Below, in pieces: positions 12,000-22,532 of a stretch of 64,000 nucleotides of DNA (the first letter of the stretch is position 1; each line of letters opens with the position of its first letter). The translations under genes and the position numbers were made by a program. The stretch is from NCBI GenBank assembly GCA_958299035.1, contig CATQJL010000001.1, forward strand, positions 27,197,521-27,261,520. Direction: 5' to 3'. A model generated the notes under the pieces. That model saw nothing but the letters and a program-made list of their open reading frames with translations, was not told the origin of the DNA and did no database searches. The stretch is from Cylicocyclus nassatus (Eukaryota > Nematoda > Chromadorea > Rhabditida > Strongylidae).

Positions 12000-14437
12000 A
12001 ACATTTTTTTAAATTTTGCCCTGTTTGAACTTTCAACTTCTCGCTCTTTAATAGCTTGTAATCGTTCAAAACCACATCGAGACATCCATTGTCTAATGCT
12101 TGCTTTGCTTTTTTGGTTCTCGAAGGTTGATTCGAAAAAGAAAAGTGCAATACAGTGGTCTCCTCAACAAACTGACATGTTTTGCAGAAAATAAACATGA
12201 CCACTACTGAGTGTTTACTAGCATCATCGAAGTGATGTGCAAACAGAATTACACATAGTGGAATCTCAATTCGAGCATCAGTATCCAAACGAAAGGTGAT
12301 GAATGAAAGAAAACATATAGATGCATCTCCGAACCTTGAAGTAAGTAGCTATCTATAAGCGCATCGTACATGCTCATTGTTTGTCTAATAGTTTTGCTTG
12401 AAATGTGAGTTGTGTCAGATCAATCATAACAATACAAAATGCTATTGTAAACCGTCATTTTTCGATTTTTTCTAAAAAAAAGTATGAGAAACATAATGTG
12501 TAATTGCGATGTTCAGCTCCTGCATGCTCAATTCCCTTCTTGCGTAAGTGAAATAACAATATTGAAGAAATGCTAAGTGTGATAAAGACGAGTTTAATGC
12601 ACATGCAAGCTTATGAGCTTCGTGAGGCTCGAACGATGTCATTTACAAATTCCTATGTTGTAAAAACGGTGCTGTTGAGGTAGCGCAATCTCTCATACTG
12701 TGAAAAAATATACTTCGTGTTTCTACTGTTGTTACTGCTAAGAGCGACTTAAGGTCAGACTGCAAATAAGCTATTGACAGGGCAAAACTAATCGAAGAAC
12801 GTAATAGCAGAAACTTATCATAATAGCTCACAACATCTAGGGCAGATTTCTCCATCCCTTCTATGACTCAACAATGCATCCTATCGGACTATGATTATCT
12901 AGTTTTGGATCAGAAAGTTTGGCTACTGATACTGATATTGATCTCAACAATTTCGCAGGAAGCCTTGATTTGGTAGTCTATACAAGGTACATTAGTGCGC
13001 TAGATTATTTCTTGGTATAAAAACTAGATTGAGTATATATTCGGTGTGTTGCTGAGCTATAATCGTTTCTTGTGAAGAGCTTTAACGAGCTGCTTCGCTA
13101 AAGCGAAGAATTCCTACCATTTGACTTTCTTCGTCTATACTTTATCAAGCACCTTTTAGATACGAATGCGGCTTGATAAGCTTCACATTTGCACAGGTGA
13201 GTAACTTCATTTATTACTATATTCTGCATTAGCTCCAATAATGCTTCCCTTGATGCACGAACCCCCTTCTGACAAAAAGTGCATGAATGTCGTAATATCA
13301 GTCGGAAATAAAGAAACACAATCACTCAAAATGTATTTTTGCGGCTTCTGAAAAATTTTCTCAACAAGGAGATCTAGAATCTTCGAGTAACAACGAATTA
13401 CAAACATTAGGTGTGTTAAAAGAAGTTTCGAAACTAGGAACCCTAAAGGAACAAAACAGAACAAAGCAAAAATGAATATAAGTGCTTTCGAATTCACTTC
13501 TTTATTACCATGTCTCAAATAATGAATCATAGTTGCGTGATATATTGATGACTGAGCGAAGATTCGATAAAATCTAATTTGCCCGTTTCCCTGTCAAGTA
13601 GGCCAAAATCTTCAAGCCGCTCCTATTTGATCTCAAGCGTTGCATGAAATTTGGCTTTCCTGCCTTGCCTTGGCATTCCTGTCGTTATTGAGTCTTAACG
13701 CACTTATAATTCAATGCTGTTAAAAGCAATGACAACGACCTCATTTCACTGTGCTGGCTGTGCCACAGCGACTGTTTCTTGAGATTTTCGTTCTTCCATT
13801 TTTTCCCATCTTCTACAAAAGTCTACGAAAGGTGTTGGCGGATTAATTTTGATCTTGTACAAAAGTATGTGAATGATGTGGACAAATTCGCAATGCTATC
13901 AGCCATTACTCCTCGTAGTGGGTTTAGTTGCAACAACAACTTACAGAAACAATTTGAAAGGGAAGTTCAAGAATTCTTCAATCAAAATAAACCTTTTTGC
14001 CACCTTAAACACCAGAATCTCCTTTACTTCTGATAAATTTATCTCATGTTAGACCTATTTGCTCCGAATTCATGGTTCAACAATGTTTGACATAGCTAGA
14101 TGATTATGGTGGTACGAAGTTGCGATTTGAAAATACAAAATGACCTTCAACTTTGCAAAGGTGGAAATTTAGATTAATGCTTCTCACACCCTGCTTGCAG
14201 GCCAAGCTATTCTGGATTTTAATGCTTACAATTATCATCTCTTAAAGAGTGAATTCGGGGGTCAAACTTATGGACAAACAATTTCCGAGTAAAAATTCTT
14301 TCGCACTTATTACTGAAGCCTTTATCATACTTTGTAAAGGACGAACTGAAAATTTGCCGAAAATGGCGCTTTAAAAGTCAATCCAGCTTCCTTTTAGAAC
14401 GCTACACATAGAGATTTCTGTGATACTCTTCGTTAGC
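12000..14437. other. gene-free stretch
   Basis: AT-rich, with frames up to 107 codons on the minus strand (for example 13207-13530) that carry no motif. A tiny exon-like piece follows TTTCGCAG near 12960, but it cannot be linked to anything. Confidence 0.35.
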
Positions 14438-14503
14438 ACTCCTTCACCTCAACAGGAGATAACGGCACTAGCATGTCGCGTTCTCCTGTTGAGGTGAAGG
14501 AGT
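14438..14503. repeat. 22-bp perfect hairpin
   Basis: The arms are 14438-14459 (ACTCCTTCACCTCAACAGGA plus GA) and 14482-14503, fully complementary over 22 bp with a 22-nt loop. No second copy was seen in the window. Confidence 0.85.
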
Positions 14504-16200
14504 TGCTTTATTTTTTCTATCTAGATTGTGTAAAATTGATGTCTGTTTTTCTAGGACCTTTTTCGAACAACTTTGACGCGTCGGATTCTTTTGTAGAATA
14601 GGTGTGCAAAATAATACCTTAGACTTCCCCTTTACCAACGATTCTAAGTCTCCAGCCTTATGTGCTGAAATTTTACATAGTTTGAACACACACAAACCAA
14701 ACCTAAATCCATTTTTCTTCACTGCAAGTCAAGCGTAAATAATTGCTTCTTTCTAGGAATATAGCTAATGTATGAAATAAGTTTGGTTTTACTTATTGCT
14801 TACTCATACTTCTCAAAAATATTTAGACTGAGAAATCGACTCCACAAAGCGGCTAATCACCTTTTTTTACTCTTTTTGCCAAACTTCTAGTTGCAAACCT
14901 TTATACTGGAACCTGTACACGAGCTTGCTAATATAAAACTATTCATTAGCCATGTCAAAATCTTGAAAGGAATTAAACTAGTTGAAAGTCGTTTCAAGCA
15001 AAAAAAATCAATCGGCTCAACGTGTGGTCCTTACACTGTCTTTAGATCACAACAAGCGAAAAAAACTGTACGCTGAAAGTGTGCTTCTGATGTTCTAAAT
15101 TGCATTAGGAAATATGAGAATTGACGAATTCAGCTTGGAAACAGATATCAATTTTGCACCAACACAATATTGAATAACTAAAAGTTTCAGAAAGATACCG
15201 TTTACGCGACACTGACATTGACACCGGCAAATCAAAATATGAAAGAACATGACACCGGCAAATCAAAATATGAAAGAACAGCCACGAGTGGGACTGTATA
15301 CGATACCCACTTAAACAAGGGTTCATCGATATGGCTTGTAGATCGTATCAACACACTATAAACAACTTCCTTGCGTATTTGGTTGTTCAATTAAATTAAT
15401 GCTTATTGAAAAAATTTAGCCTAGAAGAAAATGTTGATGGTTTGAATGAATTATAAGAGTACAGAAGACTGACTCAGACATTTAAGTGTACTCGTATTAA
15501 TAAACGTTCCATATTCGTAAGTTACGTGTACGGAAGAATTTGTTGAGTTGTAAGACGTTCCGCCCAAGTATTCGCTAAAATTTCATCAGGGAACTTTGAA
15601 AACTACAATATTCAAGCAGCAGTTATAACTGAAAGACGAAAGCACAGAAGCAATATTAGTTGAGCACGGGCGAACCAGGCGCAAGCGTATCATCATCGTT
15701 CTATATCCTACCTCCTCATACGCTCTGCGGCTAATGAAACATCGTTCGCTCCCAAAGATATTGCGCCTTTTGTGCGGCAGCCTAAACCTTTACCTCTATA
15801 TCGGAGTAATTGTTTATTCCATTACCCTGCTCAAAGCGATATTGAAGGCACATGATGCTTTCGAATACTTGAAATCATATTCATCCGTGTAAGCCCGGCT
15901 ATCCGAAATGCTTCCAAATTCTAGTTGTGACATTCTCAGCCAGGCAGCAGCTACATCTTTTCGCGCAGCATTGTAACCGCTCTTCAATCAGTATTATCAA
16001 AAATGCAGAATTAATTACGCGTCGCTGATATTGGCGATTGCTCATCGCTAAATTAGCTGCAGCATTTTGAATAGCAATCATAGGTACCTAATATAATTTG
16101 TGTTGTGGTAGAGTATACCCACAACGCACAGGCAACGCGTGACCGCCGTTGAAATTTGAGAGTTATTTTGAGTATATTTTCGTCCTCTCCTTTTTCTTCA
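14504..16200. other. gene-free stretch with a 31-bp tandem duplication
   Basis: The unit beginning TGACACCGGCAAATC occurs twice, at 15219-15249 and 15250-15280, without mismatch. A frame of about 87 codons without an ATG at its start (about 15630-15891) has a hydrophobic middle but no support. Confidence 0.4.
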
Positions 16201-16294
16201 GTTTATCTCTTCAATACAGAAATCAAGGTTCAAGCGGTTTCTGAGCAAGGCGATGTGAACTTGCAAAACGTTGTCGATAAGTCCTTAACTAGCA
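16201..16294 (+). CDS. orphan internal exon candidate
   Basis: The sequence between the acceptor TTTTTCTTCAG and the donor GTGAGT is open in one frame, reading YLFNTEIKVQAVSEQG and on to VVDKSLTSR. Both splice signals are strong and the codon content looks coding. No neighbouring exon could be linked; downstream lie two transposons, so the rest of the gene may be further away or lost. No family is recognised. Confidence 0.35.
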
Positions 16295-16579
16295 GGTGAG
16301 TGCACTACCTACATTCTTCCACCCAACTTTACACCACTAAGATTCCGGCTAAACCCACCTAACTAGGCACGAAGATTACTAACTGCAAACTGCATAAACA
16401 ACATGAAAAGCCGCTTATCTTTAGACATTCGGCGTCTAAAGATTACATTACATCAAACAGCTGTGCATCGCGTATGCGCGGAGATGATCGGAGAAAATGG
16501 CCGTAAGCACGTCCGACTCTCGCGATCCTGTAGGCCCCTATATTCAACATATGTACAGGAATGGCCAAAAAATGTGGAC

Positions 16580-17010
16580 AAGATTTAATCGTTAAGAACC
16601 CTGTTGCTTTCATGTCTTAAGCCAAGGTTGAGGTACCATTCCGTAAAGCGAGGTTTTACGTAGCCTGGAATCTGGAAACTCCACACTGGGAAAGCAGTTG
16701 GCATCAACCTAAGACTTGATTAGAAGCATTGAAAGGAAGTGCAAATTTCATATTTAGAATCAGCGCCTTCGATTAGTCAAGAGTTTCTGGCTTGTTTGGT
16801 TTCCCATCTGAGGCAAAAAATCTTCAATTCCTTCAAATCCTTCTCAAAGTCCTATCGCAGTCTTACAGTAATGAAGAATGACTGATGGATCACTTCATAT
16901 CTTAGGTCTAAGTTGAACTTCGCTTTACAGAGTGTACCTCAAGCCTGGCGAAAGACTTGAAAGCAAGAAATTTATTTACGATCAAACAGTGTTCACATCT
17001 GGGACACCCT
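16580..17010. mobile_element. 5'-truncated mariner-type element (CAGGGTGTCCC family)
   Basis: The inverted arms (left CTTTCATGTCTTAAGCCAAG, right CTTGAAAG and GGGACACCCTATA) match the complete element at 35155-35832. About 25 bp of the left terminus, including CAGGGTGTCCC, are missing. It abuts the next family member with only TATATA between. Confidence 0.65.
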
Positions 17011-17015
17011 ATATA

Positions 17016-18672
17016 CAGGGTGTCCCAAAAATGTGCCTACTGTTTGAGTGCCAGTAACACTCTTGTCGTGAAGTCTTTCGAAAAGCTTTAGGTACTTCAC
17101 TATAAAGCTGGCATCAACCTAGATTTACAGTATCGAGCGAATGACCCGCCTTTCTTCATAACTGTAAGATTACGGTAGGAACTTCAAAGGGTTTGGAGCT
17201 GAAGAGGATTGAATATTTTTTTTCAAATTTTATATTGGAAAGAAAACGACACGATTTCAAAACTTCCATACTACTCAGATAATCGCCGGGGAGCAGGCGG
17301 TCCGCAAACTCGCGCTTTTCTGCAAGCGGTCAACAGAATTTTGGGGCGTGGCCAAACTTTCAGCTGGCGGCACTTCCTTTACGGTCGTATATTCTGACAG
17401 CGGGCAACAATGCAGCATTTTCTGCAAGCACTCGGCAAATAATTTCTTTCAGCGAGCGTTGGCCAAACTTTCAGCAAGCGCTGGGACTCTTTTTAAGCAG
17501 TTTCGGGCATACGTCGAGCACAGGTAAGACTCTATGTGACAGAGGTGTCACCTTTGTTTAATTACACAAGTTTGGGGTACTTTCTCTCAGCGGAAAGTAC
17601 CTGGGGGTGCGCGGTCCTCCACAAAAGACCGTGCGGCCCCCGAAAATTTTGCCTATTCTCGCGGAAAGTCCGCGAGAATGCAGCCACTGCGCCGCAAATA
17701 ATCTATAAACACATTGTTCTCTAAGCATTCTTCTAAAATTTCGTTAAAATTCTTCCAAATATCTGCAAGCGGACCGCAAGAAATCGGCGAACTGTTTTTC
17801 GGTGCCCGCCCACCCATAAATCGCATGACCGCCTGCCCCCGGCGGTTATCTGAGTAGGTAATTTAGATTTACTAAGTTCAAATGTAAAGTTTTCATCTCA
17901 TAAAAATGCTTCATCGAAAAGTTTTGCTAGGTAAGCGGTAGCAGCCGTTTCGATGTTGCTAAAATACGTGATTATAAAGTTTCAAGCATCAAATCGTGTG
18001 CGAAGTCGTGTATCAAATTCGGCGTCCATGAAAAGCCTATCACGTCCAAACCATACCTACCGCTATTTCCTCAATTTCCTAAATCTCAATCGCGACTTGG
18101 CGATCCATCAGATTTTTCCAAATCTATTGCGCGCGGCTCTCAAATCATACATACAATCGGCTCCCCCGATTGCTGCGAGGGCGGTCGCGATGATCAACCG
18201 ATAATCAGTTTACCAGCCATGTTTCAACACGGGGCAACCGCATCGCTGATACGCTCGCCCAAGTCCGCTCGTGCGGCAATTGGGGAGCCGATGGTAGGTG
18301 CGTAGCTTTCGTAAGTCTTCGCAAACGCTTTGAGTCTCGACCAGGCAAAGTGTGCTTGCGATGATAAACTACGAAGGGTCGCTGCAGTGTCAAAATGCGC
18401 AGCGACTAGAATCGCATGAGGTATGCCTTAGGCCTTCTACAAGTTCAAAAATCTTTGAAGTCATTCGGAATGGTAGATTTTTCACAGCTTTTCACATATT
18501 CAAAAGTCTTTTCTTTAATCTTGCATTAATGAAGAGCAATAGGTGATGCGCTTTATACTATAAATCTAAGTTGAAGCCAGCTTTAAAAATGGTATTTAAA
18601 GCTTTTCGAAAAACTCCAAGACGAGACAGTTATTAACTTCAAACAATAGGCATATTTTTTGGAGACACCTTG
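17016..18672. mobile_element. mariner-type fold-back element with nested insertion
   Basis: The ends are CAGGGTGTCCCAAAAA and a diverged inverted end finishing AGACACCTTG, with TA on both sides (17014-17015, 18673-18674). The arms share AAGCTTT/AAAGCTT blocks and the AACCTAGATTTACAGTA-type word. It is longer than its relatives because of the insertion at about 17271-17857. No intact transposase was found. Confidence 0.7.
17271..17857. mobile_element. nested GC-rich element (CTACTCAGATAA ends)
   Basis: The left end CTACTCAGATAATCGCCGGG is mirrored by a right end reading CCCGGCGGTTATCTGAGTAG. It sits inside the 17016-18672 element. The interior contains several GCGGACCGC- and CCAAACTTTCAGC-like words. 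The target duplication is unclear. Confidence 0.65.
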
Positions 18673-18674
18673 TA

Positions 18675-19087
18675 CTCATTATATATATTTAACGGTATCA
18701 CGAGCAGTTACTAGGACTTCTTAGCTGAACTCTCAACACTTAGAATGCAAAATTCTATCAGAATAAAAACTAGTCCGGAAAGCCTTCATGAAATTTGATG
18801 CTTTGTTGAAGGCATTAAAAACAAAGGCAGCATTACCAGAAAGAAACACTTGCGGATTTTTTTGAACGCTTATCATGTTTTGCCTGCCAGAGCTTGACTA
18901 TCTGTTCCAAACAATTCGAAGATTTTCCTAATTGCTCCCGTTGCAGGCACTTGTCTCCTTTGTGTTGAAATTAATATATTTTTTCAAAATGATTGTTACT
19001 TCTAACAGATGAATTCCAGCTTTATATACATCAAAGATATTCAGCATAATGTGGCTTATGCCCAGTGATTGAACATTTTCAAGCCGT
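18675..19087. other. gene-free stretch, 3' flank of the minus-strand secreted protein gene
   Basis: No AATAAA was seen close to the stop at 19088 on the minus strand; AT-rich sequence such as GAAAAAATATATTAAT lies about 100 bp downstream. Confidence 0.35.
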
Positions 19088-19746
19088 TCACAAGTATCCG
19101 CCATAAGGAGTAGGTACAACCATACTAGTTTCGGCGTGATGAGCGTCCTCTAAAAATTGCAAGTCCCTGTGAAAATAGATAATCATGAGTTGACTCACCC
19201 CTATGGTAGTCTTGCGCGACATTACGAACTGCAGCAACTCCTCGTTCATAATACTGAAATGAAGATGTAAACATATGCAAAGCGTTGAAATTCTCTTTAT
19301 ATTCCATTCTTGACATTCCATTCTAGTCTCTTTGGACAAGATTTCAAAGCATGCAGATAGCATACCGGAGCGTAAGAAAAACCATAAGGGAGAGGATCGT
19401 ATGCAATCGGACCGACAGGATAGGAGACTGGTCCACCGAAGAGAGGGCCAGGGTAGGGTGCTCCTATACATATATTCCGATCGAAGCAACGAGACAAGCA
19501 AGGTGCTGCCAAACCTTTTATAAAACCCTTCGCTGGAACCATTGAACCTGGGCCCATTGGACCAGAACCCATTGGACCTGGACCCATTGGACCCATTGGG
19601 CCCATACCGGCATGTGAACTGAAATAATAGTAGGTTTTAATTACTGCATATCATAAAGTATAAGAGAAAAGAGAACAAATGACTAAGATAACTTACTAAG
19701 CAACCAAAAATACAAGGCTAGCGAAAAAGAAGGAGACAGGACTCAT
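19088..19746 (-). CDS. secreted Met/Gly/Pro-rich protein
   Basis: There are four exons on the minus strand: 19746-19697, 19618-19366, 19253-19199 and 19149-19088. All junctions have GT donors, AG acceptors and matching phases (2, 0, 1), giving 139 aa. The start MSPVSFFFASLVFLVAYSHA is a clear signal peptide. Next comes a low-complexity block of repeated MGP units (MGPMGPMGPGPMGSGPMGPG), a stretch with three Cys (APCLSRCFDRNICIG), a Gly/Pro/Tyr-rich part (YPGPLFGGPVSYPVGP) and a charged tail ending PTPYGGYL. This suggests an extracellular structural or cuticle-associated product; the function is unknown. The last intron is 49 bp. Exon 1 is 50 nt, phase 2, as in the 9861 gene. Confidence 0.75.
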
Positions 19747-19792
19747 AACTATCCTAGCGATTTTTGCTTGCTCTACCAGACGTCGTTGCGCA

Positions 19793-19800
19793 TTTTATAT
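19793..19800 (-). promoter_or_regulatory. TATA box of the secreted Met/Gly/Pro-rich gene
   Basis: ATATAAAA on the minus strand lies about 47 bp before the ATG at 19746, a plausible core promoter position. Confidence 0.5.
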
Positions 19801-21262
19801 TCCGCCGCTTTTTTGCTATAAAAAATTGTGTAAACATTGCAGGTTCATGTAACTTCTTGGGTGTTGACAATTTTTTCAAGTTAAGAGTGTGTAAGCTAGA
19901 TTTTCGCCACCTTGCGATAGAGTAAAAGTGTTCTAGCATTTTTTAACGTAATGAGATCATATATGAGATCACCTTTTTTACCAAAAGTTCTTACAATCAT
20001 CCATGCTTTTTATCGTATCCGCTCAAGTATTATTATACACATCTGCATGCATGCACATGAACACAACTAAAAGTTGTTAATTGATATCGCAGTACGAATG
20101 TCTGACCTCATGCCTCAAAACGCTTAGGTGTGGAAATTTATAAGAAAATCTCTGTTCTGGTTACTGCCGAATCCTCTCTGCAAACTCTCCCATCTACAAT
20201 CCCATGTAGAGCTATAATGTTGAGTTTTTGGCTAGATCATCGATGTTGTAGATGTATAAGCTCTTTCGCAATGTGGTCATATAATCATGACACTGTTGTG
20301 ACTTCAAACAAAAGCTCAGAAAATTTTTGATTTTGAAAAGGAAAGGTTACATAAAAATTTTGGAGATAATTGTCACTCGGTGTTTGAAAGGAAATGGTGA
20401 TTCAGTGTGAGCTAGATGAACGCACAAGTTAATGGATAAATCAGCATACGCTTTTTGTTTTTTAGCTGCTTCAGCAGATCTCACCAAATCTCTTTATATA
20501 CGTTTCATTGTTCAATGCATCGTTATAGAGTAATTCGTAGAGTTTTTTTGCAAACACTTATACAGAGCTAGAAATCGCTTTTGATTCACACATGCCCTCA
20601 GTCTAGAAAGATATTCAAGTAACCAGATCCAAAAGCAAATACAACATTTCCAGAAACCTGAAAGTTTACAAGTGCCGGAGTACTAACAGTGCGTATCCAA
20701 GTTCAGGTTCGCGTTCATGCTGAATCAAAACTTGAGTGCATTGAATTTGCAAAGGAAAAAAACTTGTGCTCACCTAACAACTGTTGATTTCATTGTAGCT
20801 ATGTAGTTCAAACCAGTAGATTTATGCTTGCTTATTTTGTTAACATCATTTTCCTTTACCTAGTTTCGTGCGTTTGTTGTACCAGTCTCAGCGCAGTACA
20901 AATTATGAGTCACCATATGTTGTGTCTCTTTTTTCTCTGCATATTTCAATGTCTTCTCTTTTTTTTTCTGACTGTACACGAAAGAAAGGTAAATTTCATT
21001 TTTCTTAGGACGGCATCACTTGTATTACATTACGCATTAACCTGGGAAGATTGAAAACATTAATGCTCAGATTACAAATCTAATCATGTAGCGAAGGGCT
21101 CACGCAAGAATGTGCACGGTAGGATATATCCTGAGTATATAAACTTTTTTTGTGAATAAGTACTCAGCATTTACACAATTTCAATGAGCATTTGCACTTT
21201 TTGTTTTGCCTGTAGATCTACTGAGTCGAGGTCTGCCATTTACAAAAGCTAATGTCTGCCCA
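19801..21262. other. gene-free stretch
   Basis: It presumably holds the upstream region of the 19746 gene. Nothing else is supported beyond AT-rich sequence. Confidence 0.4.
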
Positions 21263-21447
21263 TGACGAAGGCGGTCGCCCAAATAGGTTGAGGGCTGTCG
21301 CGCACGCGGCGCGTGGGCAATTGTCAACCACCGGGCGCGCACGCTCGGTCATCGATTATCCACTGGAGCGTGTGCGGGCCCCGTGGCTGACCATTGCCCG
21401 CGCGCCGCGTGCGCAACAGCCTTCTAATTGAGCGACCGCCTTCGTCA
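21263..21447. mobile_element. GC-rich fold-back MITE (TGACGAAGGCGGTCGC ends)
   Basis: The ends TGACGAAGGCGGTCGC and GCGACCGCCTTCGTCA are perfect inverted repeats. Further complementarity (GCGCACGCGGCGCGTGGGCAA against TTGCCCGCGCGCCGCGTGCGC) covers most of the element. No target duplication is obvious. Confidence 0.75.
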
Positions 21448-21931
21448 CGCAGCAGATATCACTATTCTTACATTCACCTTGCAATTTACCAAATCCAGTG
21501 TGATATGAGATGCCGCCATGAACCGACTGGACAAAGTTTTTTCCCTTGGGAGCGCTTAGCCCCTGGGGGCCTCAACTGGTACCACAGTAACCGAAGGGAT
21601 TAAAGCGCACATTTGGTAATCGGTTAAACCCCGCAAGTTATTGTAAAGGTTCGCATGCATTTCATGGCCGCTTTTGCTAAGAAGATGAATGCCTTTGCCG
21701 CATGCCCGCCAAAATCATTGAAGAGCCTTGTCTTTTGTCCTTGAGTAGTAAATGCGCACTTTTAAGACGAGGATGCTATAATGCAGCTGATAATCAAGTT
21801 CTTCCAGTGAATATGTAAATTTGCCTAATGATGACGAACACTGGCAAGCATGAGAAGCTCACATCAAAACAAATGATCTTTTGTGAACTGATACAACATC
21901 AATATATATGATGGCGTTTTTCGAATTTTAG

Positions 21932-22010
21932 ATCTGCTCAGGACAAATTTCGTGATGGCGAGGCTGCCTTAGACAATCCTTCTACGTGCGAGAGATTCAT
22001 TCCAAAATAA
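21932..22010 (+). CDS. terminal exon candidate of an unknown gene
   Basis: After the acceptor GAATTTTAG one frame reads SAQDKFRDGEAALDNPSTCE and ends RFIPK before TAA. The composition looks coding and the splice site is good. The upstream exon would have to end in phase 2 and was not identified. Confidence 0.3.
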
Positions 22011-22055
22011 GTACTTGTGTTCACTGTAAAATGGCTTTAGTCCTCTTGCTTAGTT

Positions 22056-22224
22056 GTCTGCAGCGGATGGAGGACTATATGTCGCCGAAAAAGGGCGGTC
22101 CCGGCGGTCATTTGCGACAAATACGCACCCTTGTACACGCGCGGACATGCGTTCTTGCAGGGAATCCACGTGGGACTCTTCCAAATTCGGCGACATGTAG
22201 TCCTCCACCCGTCTGCAGCTGCGC
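22056..22224. mobile_element. fold-back MITE (GGAGGACTAYATGTCGCCGAA arms)
   Basis: The left arm GGATGGAGGACTATATGTCG is mirrored by the right arm CGACATGTAGTCCTCCACC. CTGCAG flanks the arms on both sides. Related words (ATGTCGCCGAAGGGGAGATC) recur near 45470. Confidence 0.65.
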
Positions 22225-22286
22225 AGACCATTCGAGATTGCAATACATTACGGGACTCAAACTTCATAATTATTATTCATTAGGTC

Positions 22287-22532
22287 GCTATTACGGGGAG
22301 TGTCCGAATCATTGTATTATCGCCTTAGACCTATGATCGACGAAATTAAGAACTGGAATTTTAGGCAAGTGAACGTGCTTGAGCACTTAAGCAACCTTAA
22401 AAAACAAAGCGTTTTCGATTTCCTCACCTCCCCCCAAGATCATTATGACAGATTGCCAGTGGATGTAAAAAAAACTTGCAAAAAGTCACGCCCACGCATA
22501 CTCTACAAGTCCTCGCACAGTAACTTATGTTA
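22287..22532 (+). CDS. possible terminal exon
   Basis: After an ATTCATTAG acceptor one frame stays open to TAG at 22530-22532. It includes LYYRLRPMIDEIKNWNF, VLEHLSNLKKQSVFDFL and DHYDRLPVDVKK. The amphipathic, charged composition looks like protein, but there is no family match from memory and no linked exon. Confidence 0.25.

Noticed and set aside
15630..15891. 87-codon open stretch with a hydrophobic middle
   Set aside because: No start at its beginning, no phase match to the exon at 16201, and stretches of this length occur by chance in the window.
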